Shown piece after piece: positions 1 to 6,059 of a DNA stretch of 9,364 nucleotides. The stretch's first letter is position 1. Every line of letters starts with the position of its first letter. This stretch comes from Hyphomicrobiales bacterium (lineage in GTDB: Bacteria > Pseudomonadota > Alphaproteobacteria > Rhizobiales > Xanthobacteraceae): positions 1 through 9,364 of the forward strand of contig PKXB01000043.1 of NCBI GenBank assembly GCA_003133345.1, in the 5' to 3' direction. The position numbers and the translations under genes are program-made. Below the pieces are notes generated by a model. That model did not search any database. It worked only from the letters and a program-made list of their open reading frames with translations, and had not been told where the DNA came from.

Positions 1-105
1 CAATGGGCTAGCCGTTGTTCACGGACGACTATGTACTTTGCCGCAATCAGTTGACTTAACGCTCTCTGTCTCGGCGAGGAGCCAATGCCAACAGCCTCTC
101 CGGCA

Positions 106-465
106 TCAGACCAGTGACCGGGTCGTATCGTCGAACAATTCCTCAACGCTGTAGCGGCGCGGGATCAGTTTCTGATCAAAAACAAAGTTGATGATCGCCT
201 CGAGCGATGGCCGGTTGGCCTCGACACCGTAATTCAGTTGTGCGGCGTTCTTATTACCCCCGCGAATCGCGATGTCGCGGCTTTCCTTGAAGATGCGGAA
301 CACCTCGCGGACCAGGTCGGGCCGCGTGCGTGACAACTCGCTGCGGATCACCAGCATATGGTTGATCGGCACGCCATGCTTGTCGGCCCAGGCGTACTTG
401 CCGACGATTTTGAGCTTGCCGTCCTTCTCCATGTCCTTCTGCTTTATCTGGGCAAGCTCCTCCAT
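106..465 (-). pseudogene. C-terminal remnant of a 4,5-dihydroxyphthalate decarboxylase-like / substrate-binding-type protein
   Basis: The 119-residue product resembles only the last third of proteins annotated as 4,5-dihydroxyphthalate decarboxylase or as related ABC substrate-binding proteins, which normally run to about 320-340 residues. The recognisable parts are the GVPINHMLVI strand (about residues 31-40), the helix with REVFRIFKESR, and the C-terminal LIPRRYSVEELFDD stretch (about 100-113), where full-length relatives also end. The same frame is open only 12 codons upstream of the ATG, to a stop at 502-504. I found no N-terminal lobe in any minus-strand frame between 466 and 839. An AGGA lies about 7 bp before the ATG, so a short protein could still be made, but half of a two-lobe fold is missing. 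It lies on the same strand as the liv operon, 374 bp downstream of livF. I infer decay or a deletion junction; a short functional gene is the less likely alternative. Confidence 0.6.
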
Positions 466-499
466 GATGTCGTCCTGATCGCCGCCGGGCTTATCCGTT

Positions 500-522
500 C
501 GTTATCGTCGATGCAGATAACG
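500..522. repeat. Inverted repeat, 7-bp arms CGTTATC / GATAACG with 9-bp spacer
   Basis: The arms at 500-506 and 516-522 are perfectly complementary. The element lies about 35 bp upstream of the start of the 106-465 remnant and overlaps the stop codon that closes its frame. Arm and spacer lengths suit either a dimeric repressor operator or a small hairpin. No regulator gene lies beside it in the window. Confidence 0.45.
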
Positions 523-542
523 GGAAATTATTTCGGCGGAAC

Positions 543-587
543 AGAAAATTCTAGTTCAGGAACAGCGGATTTTCTCGGTTAAATCCG
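543..587. repeat. Overlapping inverted repeats (alternative hairpins)
   Basis: Two mutually exclusive stems share bases. AGAAAAT (543-549) pairs with ATTTTCT (569-575), with GTTC-AG-GAAC inside the loop. CGGATTT (566-572) pairs with AAATCCG (581-587) across an 8-base loop. In RNA from either strand these could form alternative structures, but there is no gene context that demands it. Confidence 0.4.
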
Positions 588-839
588 AAATCATCACCGG
601 ATGAGGTTTTCGGTACACACACCGCGGTGACGCCGGCACACGATGCATGTCCCGTAACCTGTCTTATGCGAATCCTAATCCCCCGCCCGCCCAAAGCCTC
701 GCAAACTTATGTTTTGCTTGACGCAAGGTTCTCTCGAAACGGTTGCCGGAATTCGACACTACGTTTAGTGAGTGAGGCTGGAGACCACAACCCGCTGGCA
801 TCCGGTGTTTTTTGAGCCTGGCGGTGCGTCTGCGCAAAA

Positions 840-1574
840 TTATCCAACGCCCAGATAGAACCGGCGGACAAGCTCATTTTGCTGGAGTGCCTGAGGATTA
901 TCCGCCGAAAGCACGATCTGTCCGTGCACGAGCACATAGCCCCGGTCGGCGATCCGAATCGCCTGTCGAAAATTCTGCTCCGCCATCAGCACGGTCAGCC
1001 CAAGCTGCTTCTTGAGATTTGCGATGGTCTCGATCGTTTTTGACACCAGAATCGGAGCCAACCCGACCGACGGCTCGTCGACGAGAAGAATCTTCGGCAA
1101 CGCCATCAAGGCGCGCGCAATCGCCAACATTTGTTGTTCGCCCCCGCTCATGCTTCCGGCGAGCTGACGTCGCCTTTCCTTAAGGCGCGGAAACGCATCG
1201 AAGCAAAAGGCAAGGCTGTCCGAGATGCGCGCGCGGGCAAATTCGCGAAAGGCGCCGAGCAAGAGGTTCTCTTCCACTGTCAACTTGGGAAACAGGCGGC
1301 GTCCCTCCGGGACAAGCGAAATCCCGATCCCGACGATATCCTCGGTGCTGCGTCCGATCAGATCATAAGAAGTTCCGTCGATGGTCGCCACGATACGTCC
1401 AGCCGTGGGGCGTACCTGCCCCATGATGCATTTGATCAGCGTGCTCTTCCCATTGCCGTTGGTTCCGAGCAGGACGACGGTCTCCCCGCCTCGCACGTTT
1501 ATACTGATGCCGGAGAGCACCCGAACCTCTCCGTACCCGGCATGCAGTCCCTCAATGGCAAGACTATTCGCCAA
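840..1574 (-). CDS. livF: Branched-chain-type ABC transporter ATP-binding protein LivF
   Basis: Second ATPase of a Liv/HAAT-type importer; it hydrolyses ATP at the cytoplasmic face with LivG to drive uptake through LivHM. With the start chosen here the protein has 244 residues, normal for LivF. It shows Walker A GTNGNGKST (37-45), the LivF-type VPEGRRLFP stretch (about 88-96) in the Q-loop region, signature SGGEQ (143-147), Walker B ILLVDE (162-167), and AEQN (about 198-201), which replaces the usual H-loop histidine as is typical of LivF. The start is most likely TTG at 1572-1574: AAAGGG (1581-1586) lies 6 bp upstream, and the protein then begins ANSLAIEGLHAGYG, matching where the family begins. 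The next upstream ATG (1649) would add 25 residues unlike the family. The gene overlaps the end of livG by 11 bp, indicating translational coupling; it is the last gene of the operon. Confidence 0.93.
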   Translation of the reverse strand: MANSLAIEGLHAGYGEVRVLSGISINVRGGETVVLLGTNGNGKSTLIKCIMGQVRPTAGRIVATIDGTSYDLIGRSTEDIVGIGISLVPEGRRLFPKLTVEENLLLGAFREFARARISDSLAFCFDAFPRLKERRRQLAGSMSGGEQQMLAIARALMALPKILLVDEPSVGLAPILVSKTIETIANLKKQLGLTVLMAEQNFRQAIRIADRGYVLVHGQIVLSADNPQALQQNELVRRFYLGVG

Positions 1575-2286
1575 GATAAGCCCTTTCGACTTCTTCCTGC
1601 TGCATGACATCATCAGGAAGCCCATCAGCGATTTTGCATCCCGCGACAATCACCACGATGCGCTGTGAAAACAGCATGACGGCCCGCATGATGTGTTCAA
1701 TAAGCAGGATCGAAATTCCCTCAGCATTGAGCCGGTTCAGCAGAGCAAGAATCTCATCAACTTCGCTTTCGGAAAGACCTGCCATGACTTCGTCGGCAAT
1801 CAGGACCTTCGGTCGCGCGGCCAGCGCCCGACCAAGCTCAAGCTTCCTTAGTTCAACCTGGGTTAACCCTTTCGGACTGAGATCGGCCTTCTCGCCAAGT
1901 CCTACTTCATCGAGGATCACCTGCGCTGCTTCGCTGATGACGCGCGCCGATTTGTGGCCGACCGCAAACCGCAAAGGCACCTCGATATTCTCCTGAATGG
2001 TCATTCCCCGGAATGGCCGCGGAATCTGATAGGTCCGCGCCAGCCCGCGTCTTGCCCTGAGCCATGCCGGAGTTTTGGTAATGTCGTTGGCATCAAAAGT
2101 TATCGATCCTTCATCGGGAGCCAAAATTCCCGTAATGCAATTCACGAATGTACTCTTTCCGGATCCATTCGGGCCGATGAGGCCTACGCGTTCGCCTTTC
2201 AACAGGGCAAAGTCGACACTGGTGAGCGCCGCGAATCCGTCGAACCGCTTCGTGATGCCCGTCGCATCGAGGATATTCGCGGTCAT
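1564..2286 (-). CDS. livG: Branched-chain-type ABC transporter ATP-binding protein LivG
   Basis: First ATPase of the importer, pairing with LivF beneath the LivHM membrane dimer. It has 240 residues with Walker A GPNGSGKST (38-46), Q-loop Q87 within ARTYQIPRPF, Walker B VLIADE (161-166) followed by VMAGL, and H-loop H198 in LIEHIM. The ABC signature is degenerate: the usual LSxGQ is replaced by LTQVE at 141-145, although the flanking helix (LRKLELGRALAARP) is normal. I recall similarly relaxed signatures together with DEVMAGL in other LivG proteins, so this is probably a subfamily trait rather than damage. The start is the ATG at 2284-2286, which overlaps the livM stop as ATGA and has GAGGA about 5 bp upstream. 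A longer open frame to 2460 only shadows the end of livM. Confidence 0.94.
   Translation of the reverse strand: MTANILDATGITKRFDGFAALTSVDFALLKGERVGLIGPNGSGKSTFVNCITGILAPDEGSITFDANDITKTPAWLRARRGLARTYQIPRPFRGMTIQENIEVPLRFAVGHKSARVISEAAQVILDEVGLGEKADLSPKGLTQVELRKLELGRALAARPKVLIADEVMAGLSESEVDEILALLNRLNAEGISILLIEHIMRAVMLFSQRIVVIVAGCKIADGLPDDVMQQEEVERAYLGE
1581..1586 (-). promoter_or_regulatory. Ribosome binding site that decides the livF TTG start
   Basis: AAAGGG on the minus strand, 6 bp before TTG, inside the 3' end of livG. No comparable site precedes the upstream ATG at 1649 with the family N-terminus in register. Confidence 0.65.
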
Positions 2287-3317
2287 TTGCGTCCTCGTTT
2301 CCAGCTTCGGACGATACCGACCACGCCCCTCGGGGCGGCGGTCAGGAAGACCACGAGCAACACGCCGACAATGAAAAGGTTCGCGGCCGACGAAATCGTA
2401 ACGGTCAGGATCTGCTGGGCCGATCCGAGAAGGATCGCCCCAACGACCGGCCCCCACCAAGTGGCGGTCCCACCGACCAACGGCATGGCAATGGAATTCA
2501 CTGCGATAGCGAGACCGAAGGCGGTGGCCGGGTCGACATAGGTGACGTAATAGGGAAATGGCGCGCCAGCCATGCCCATGATGGCGCCGCTCATTGTTGT
2601 CGCGATCAGCTTGAGACGAAGGCTCGGCACGCCGGAAGTTTCCGCCGCGGACTCATCGTCCCTGATCGCCGCGAGCCCGATGCCGATCCATGATTTCTCA
2701 ACGGCCCACGCCGCGAGCACGGCAAACATTGTCAGCGCTACCATGAGCACGACCAGGAACTGAACGTACGAAATACCGTTCGGAACAAAGAAACCGAAGA
2801 ATGCCATCAGGACGCCGGAGATTGGCGGCCTTATGACGTAAACGCCGCGCGCACCACCGACAAAGCTCCAGTTTACGACGAGCGTTTGCAGAACGATGGC
2901 CAGCGCCAGCGTCGCGATTGAAAAGAACACGCCGCGCAGCCGCAACGTCAAATATCCCGTACCAAGTCCGACCAGCCCCGCGGTGACCGCCGCGGCCAGC
3001 ATTTCAAAAAACAACGGCATGGGAAATATTTTATTGAGAACGATCGTGGTGTAGCACCCGATCGCGAAGAAACCCGCCGTCCCGAAATTGACGTAGCCGC
3101 CATATCCCCCAAGGATGTTCCACGCCGTGCCGAGAACGATGAACTGCAGGATCGTGTATGTAGCGAGGTAGTAGTATTCACTGACATAGGGTCCCAACAG
3201 CACCGTAGCCGCCATAAGGGCGGTACCGACCAATAAGATCGCAACACCGGACTGTAACCGGCCGAACGTCGACGCCGGCTTCCGTAATCCAGGCGCTGAA
3301 GCAGTTTGTTCACTCAT
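2283..3317 (-). CDS. livM: Branched-chain-type ABC transporter permease LivM
   Basis: One of the two inner-membrane permeases; with LivH it forms the translocation path. It has 344 residues, a cytoplasmic polar N-terminus (about 1-22) and then a strongly hydrophobic body with roughly nine to ten membrane segments. Family hallmarks are the NILGGYGGYVNFGTAGFFAIG stretch (about 67-87) and the cytoplasmic coupling loop GLAAIRDDESAAETSGV (214-230), which docks on the ATPases. The protein ends in a basic tail, SWKRGRK. The ATG at 3315-3317 is chosen because it forms an ATGA overlap with the livH stop and because the 24-residue extension possible from 3389 is polar and lies wholly inside livH. The ribosome site is weak (GGA just before ATG), so translation probably depends on coupling to livH. 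Confidence 0.94.
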   Translation of the reverse strand: MSEQTASAPGLRKPASTFGRLQSGVAILLVGTALMAATVLLGPYVSEYYYLATYTILQFIVLGTAWNILGGYGGYVNFGTAGFFAIGCYTTIVLNKIFPMPLFFEMLAAAVTAGLVGLGTGYLTLRLRGVFFSIATLALAIVLQTLVVNWSFVGGARGVYVIRPPISGVLMAFFGFFVPNGISYVQFLVVLMVALTMFAVLAAWAVEKSWIGIGLAAIRDDESAAETSGVPSLRLKLIATTMSGAIMGMAGAPFPYYVTYVDPATAFGLAIAVNSIAMPLVGGTATWWGPVVGAILLGSAQQILTVTISSAANLFIVGVLLVVFLTAAPRGVVGIVRSWKRGRK

Positions 3318-4189
3318 CGTCCAAAGATCCCAACGGGCCGGAATATGAGCGTGAGTAGCAAAAGTCCGAACGATACCGCAGGCGACCATGACGGGCCGTA
3401 GAACGTCGTCGTCAAGGCCTCGGCAACACCCAGGATCAGCGAAGCGACCAGGGTACCGGGAATGCTTGCGATGCCGCCGAGAACGCAGATGGCAAACGCC
3501 CTACCGATATATTCGCGCGTGATCGACGGCTCGACCGGCTGAATGATGATGAGCAGAACGCCGGCGATGATGGCGGTCGCAACGGCGATGCCGAATGCTA
3601 TTTCCTTCGCCCGGATCGGATTAGCGCCGATCAGGCGCACCGCTTCGACGTCTTGCGAAACGGCCAATATAGTGCGCCCGGTAAACGTCCGCGACAGATA
3701 GAGATGAACGCTGCCGAGCATGCCGAGCCCGACCAGAAACGGAACCAACATCCGCCACGGAACCGAGACAAATCCAACGCTAACCGAAGACTCAAGATAG
3801 GGCTCGCTAATCGAGCGATAGTCCACGCCGAACACCAGAACCACGCCGATCTCGACGATGAAAAGAATTCCGAAGAAGAAGGCTAGCCCTTGCAACGACT
3901 CGTCGCCGCGACGCTCGAAGAAATAATGATAGGCACGATAGAACGCGCGCCCGAAAAGATACCCGCACGGCGCGAACACGGCCATCGAGACGAACGGATC
4001 GAAGCCAAAATCTTCCCAACCCAAAAAAGCAAGATAGGCCCCGGCGATCATGAAAGCGGGATGCGCGATGTTGACGATATCGAGCATCCCGAAAGCGATG
4101 GTCACGCCGATTGCGACCGCCGCGTAGAAACCGCCTAAGACAATGCCCGTAACGATCGCGTTTATGACGAGGTCCCAGCTGAATTCCAT
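3314..4189 (-). CDS. livH: Branched-chain-type ABC transporter permease LivH
   Basis: Partner permease of LivM and the first gene of the minus-strand operon. The 291 residues, normal for LivH, are mostly hydrophobic with about eight membrane segments. Family marks are the N-terminal stretch VTIAFGMLDIVNIAHPAFM (about 29-47), which corresponds to the usual GLxxIFGxxxxxNFAHG region with H43 kept, and the coupling loop GRTILAVSQDVEAVRLIGAN (171-190). Later motifs such as LGGIASIPGTLVASLILGVAE (237-257) also match LivH. The ATG at 4187-4189 has GGAG about 7 bp upstream, and the protein start MEFSWDLVINAIVTGIVLGG fits the family. The promoter must lie in 4190-4669, shared with the divergent binding-protein gene. 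Substrate specificity is not set by this subunit and cannot be read from it. Confidence 0.94.
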   Translation of the reverse strand: MEFSWDLVINAIVTGIVLGGFYAAVAIGVTIAFGMLDIVNIAHPAFMIAGAYLAFLGWEDFGFDPFVSMAVFAPCGYLFGRAFYRAYHYFFERRGDESLQGLAFFFGILFIVEIGVVLVFGVDYRSISEPYLESSVSVGFVSVPWRMLVPFLVGLGMLGSVHLYLSRTFTGRTILAVSQDVEAVRLIGANPIRAKEIAFGIAVATAIIAGVLLIIIQPVEPSITREYIGRAFAICVLGGIASIPGTLVASLILGVAEALTTTFYGPSWSPAVSFGLLLLTLIFRPVGIFGR

Positions 4190-4409
4190 CAGCGGTCTCC
4201 GTTCCGCTCATCGACGGCCGGAGTGTTCACATTTTTGGTCAGATGCGATGATATCTCGGGCGACTTAAACGTCCCGGTCGCTATGCACATACTAAACGCG
4301 CTGCGCTTCTTCCGCACGCCGCATCCTCCCCGGAGAGCTAGCCGCCGAGCCTCCTCGGAAGCAGGCGCGCTGCGCAGCAATCCCACTATTACCCACGATA
4401 ACACGAAAA

Positions 4410-4415
4410 ATCATA
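4410..4415 (-). promoter_or_regulatory. Candidate -10 element for the livH operon (TATGAT)
   Basis: TATGAT on the minus strand matches five of six consensus bases. Seventeen bp upstream the sequence is AATCAA, which is the livH-proximal end of the palindrome at 4433-4446, so that box would overlap the -35 region. This implies a leader of about 210 bases before livH. Confidence 0.35.
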
Positions 4416-4432
4416 CTCTGCGACGGCATCCT

Positions 4433-4446
4433 TTGATTTAAATCAA
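4433..4446. promoter_or_regulatory. Perfect FNR/FixK-type binding site
   Basis: TTGATTTAAATCAA is a perfect 14-bp palindrome and matches the FNR/Anr/FnrN consensus TTGAT-N4-ATCAA at all ten defined positions; FixK sites of rhizobia share the TTGA-N6-TCAA core. It is centred 250 bp from livH and 230 bp from the binding-protein gene. The site implies control by an oxygen- or redox-responsive CRP/FNR-family regulator. Binding is inferred from the sequence alone, and the regulator is not in the window. Confidence 0.7.
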
Positions 4447-4447
4447 G

Positions 4448-4457
4448 GTGTCGACAC
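4448..4457. repeat. Ten-bp palindrome adjoining the FNR-type box
   Basis: GTGTCGACAC is perfectly self-complementary and begins 2 bp after the end of the FNR-type box. It could be a second operator for another regulator or simply a chance palindrome. Confidence 0.35.
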
Positions 4458-4657
4458 GGGCTCTCGGCGCTGGTGACGATGCGGGCAAAGCAATTGGCGC
4501 TCGCGGCCTTAGTGTGGACAAGACCGAGCGGACCATCGTCGGCGACTGCGTCACTAAATGGCAGCCCGGAAATTCAAATCAGCGGGACCACCTCTTTAGT
4601 CAAAATACTTTCGTCCAACTGGTTCCGCCCAAACCAACTGCAACGTCATAAACCTAT

Positions 4658-4662
4658 GGAGG
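4658..4662 (+). promoter_or_regulatory. Strong ribosome binding site of the binding-protein gene
   Basis: GGAGG lies 7 bp before the ATG at 4670, the strongest Shine-Dalgarno in the window. This fits a periplasmic binding protein made in excess over its membrane partners. Confidence 0.8.
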
Positions 4663-4669
4663 AAGCAAT

Positions 4670-5932
4670 ATGAGCGGAATTACTCGGCGCGAATCGACAG
4701 CCTTGATCGGATCAGCGCTCCTGAGTTCAACTTTTCCCGTAAGGGCTCAGCCTGCCCAGCCGCCGATCAAAATCGGATTCAGCATGGCGTTGAGCGGCGG
4801 TCTCGCCGGCGGCGGCAAGGCAGCGCTCTTGACCTATCAAATCTGGGCCGAAGAGATGAATGCCAAAGGCGGCCTGCTCGGCCGCAAGGTGGAGCTTGTC
4901 TATTACGATGACCAGAGCAGTCCCGCAACTGTCCCCGCCATCTATTCCAAGCTGCTCGACATCGACAAGGTCGACTTGGTGATCTCGGGCTATGCCACAG
5001 TTCCGACTGCCGCGGCGATGCCCACCGTGATCCAACATAAGAAGCTGTTCTTGTCCTTATTCGCGTTGGCCTTGAACGATCAATTCAAATACGACCGTTA
5101 TTTCCAATTGCAGCCGAACGGCCCCGTGGCGAAGACCGAGATCTCGCGTGGGTTCTACGAAGTTGCCAGTGCGATGACTCCAAAGCCGACGACAATCGCT
5201 CTCACCGGCGCCGATGCGGAATACTCGCAGCTTGCGTTGGAAGGGGCCCGCGAAAATGCCAAGAAATACGGGATCAAGATCGTCTACGATCGCACCTATC
5301 CGTCGAATACCGTCGACTTTGCCTCCATCATGCGGCCGATCAAGGCCGCGAGCCCGGATCTCATTTACCTGGCCTCATACCCGCCTGACTCCGCGGGATT
5401 AGTCCGCGCCGCCTACGACGTGGGCGTCACCGCCAAACTATTTGGCGGCGGGACCATCGGACTGCAATTCGCCACCTTCAAAACGCAGCTGAATACGATG
5501 TTGAACAACGTCGTCAGTTACGACTTGTATGTGCCCGAACCGACGATGAACTTCCCCGGAATCGAGAAGCTCTTAGGTCTCTATCGCGACCGGGCCAAGG
5601 CCGCCGGCGTCGACCCGCTTGGCATCTACATTCCGCCCTTCGCCTACGCGGAAATGCAAATTCTCGAGCAGGCGATCAAAGCGGTCGGCAGCCTCGATGA
5701 CGGCAAGCTCGCCGCATACATTCACAAGGAAACGTTCAAGACTGTCGTCGGCGATATCAGCTTCTCGCCGGAAGGCGAATGGGCCAAACCGCGCATTCTG
5801 TTGGTGCAATATCAAAACATCGTCGGTGCGGACGTCGAGCAGTTCAAGCAGGCCGGCAAGCAGGTCATTATCTACCCGCCCGAACTGAAATCGGGCACGG
5901 TCAAGACGCCGTTCGACGCCACCCATCGCTGA
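4670..5932 (+). CDS. Branched-chain-type ABC transporter periplasmic substrate-binding protein (Peripla_BP_6)
   Basis: Type I periplasmic binding protein that captures the ligand and delivers it to LivHM. The 420 residues begin with a twin-arginine-like signal: TRRES with R6-R7, a hydrophobic core (about 10-22), and a likely cleavage after VRA at 26. The mature part opens with the family strand IKIGFSMALSGGLAGGGK (about 33-50), then a helix with NAKGGLLGRKVELVYYDDQS, as in LivJ/HAAT-type proteins. The second lobe includes TTIALTGADAEYS, the strand PDLIYLASYPPDSAGLVRAA and a C-terminal FSPEGEWAKPRILLVQYQ. The protein contains no cysteine, so the disulfide of the enteric LivJ type is absent. 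It is transcribed away from the permease genes and shares their promoter region, so it is the likely cognate receptor. The ligand may be an amino acid, amide or aromatic acid; sequence does not decide. Confidence 0.92.
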   Translation: MSGITRRESTALIGSALLSSTFPVRAQPAQPPIKIGFSMALSGGLAGGGKAALLTYQIWAEEMNAKGGLLGRKVELVYYDDQSSPATVPAIYSKLLDIDKVDLVISGYATVPTAAAMPTVIQHKKLFLSLFALALNDQFKYDRYFQLQPNGPVAKTEISRGFYEVASAMTPKPTTIALTGADAEYSQLALEGARENAKKYGIKIVYDRTYPSNTVDFASIMRPIKAASPDLIYLASYPPDSAGLVRAAYDVGVTAKLFGGGTIGLQFATFKTQLNTMLNNVVSYDLYVPEPTMNFPGIEKLLGLYRDRAKAAGVDPLGIYIPPFAYAEMQILEQAIKAVGSLDDGKLAAYIHKETFKTVVGDISFSPEGEWAKPRILLVQYQNIVGADVEQFKQAGKQVIIYPPELKSGTVKTPFDATHR

Positions 5933-5970
5933 TCCCTGCTGATCGAGATCGGCCGCTGCCATAAAGCTGT

Positions 5971-6023
5971 CCCGGGACTTGTTCGCAGATGCTCTGACTG
6001 CGAGCATGTCCCGGGCGGTTTTT
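5971..6023 (+). terminator. Probable intrinsic terminator after the binding-protein gene
   Basis: CCCGGGAC (5971-5978) pairs with GTCCCGGG (6008-6015), and ATGCTC (5989-5994) pairs with GAGCAT (6002-6007). The result is a 14-bp stem with a 10-base bulge on the 5' side and a 7-base loop. After three further bases a run of five T follows (6019-6023). It begins 38 bp after the binding-protein stop and ends 36 bp before the next gene. The bulge and short T-run make its efficiency uncertain. Confidence 0.6.
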
Positions 6024-6059
6024 GGGCTGGCCACGGTCGATGGATGAAAGGGCGTTCCG

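Larger units (their letters stand above)
466..839. other. Gene-free region rich in inverted repeats, downstream of livF
   Basis: No reading frame here has family-like sequence or a convincing ribosome site. The stretch carries several short inverted repeats (500-522, 543-575, 566-587) and a 10-bp palindrome CACCGCGGTG at 620-629. The side next to livF holds no clear intrinsic terminator for the operon: after the TAA of livF the minus strand reads TTTT directly, with no preceding hairpin that I can see. Short open frames in this stretch look like chance. Confidence 0.6.
4190..4669. promoter_or_regulatory. Divergent promoter region between the liv operon and the binding-protein gene
   Basis: This 480-bp stretch separates livH (minus) from the binding-protein gene (plus), and I see no credible gene in it. 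It contains a perfect FNR/FixK-type palindrome at 4433-4446, a second palindrome at 4448-4457, a 10-bp palindrome GCTGCGCAGC at 4369-4378, and a repeated CCAACTG (4615-4621 and 4634-4640) just before the binding-protein ribosome site. The length is generous for a simple promoter and allows for long 5' leaders on both sides. Confidence 0.75.

Noticed and set aside
1..105. Possible gene or terminator downstream of the remnant at the window edge
   Set aside because: Only short weak dyads (for example GGCTAGCC at 7-14) and no family-like frame were found.
1575..1649. Upstream ATG extension of livF by 25 residues
   Set aside because: The added residues lie inside livG and are unlike LivF; TTG at 1574 has a good ribosome site and the right N-terminus.
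2287..2460. Upstream extension of livG by 58 residues
   Set aside because: It only reads the 3' end of livM out of frame; the ATGA overlap start fits the family N-terminus exactly.
4189..4404. A 71-codon minus-strand frame starting GTG, ending with TGA that overlaps the livH ATG, as a possible leader peptide gene
   Set aside because: It has no clear ribosome site, no recognisable sequence and ordinary composition for a chance frame; the TGATG junction alone is not enough.
4466..4485. A plus-strand -10 at the classical distance from the FNR-type box
   Set aside because: The bases at that distance (GCTGGT) do not resemble a -10 element, so I do not claim FNR-type activation toward the binding-protein gene from sequence alone.
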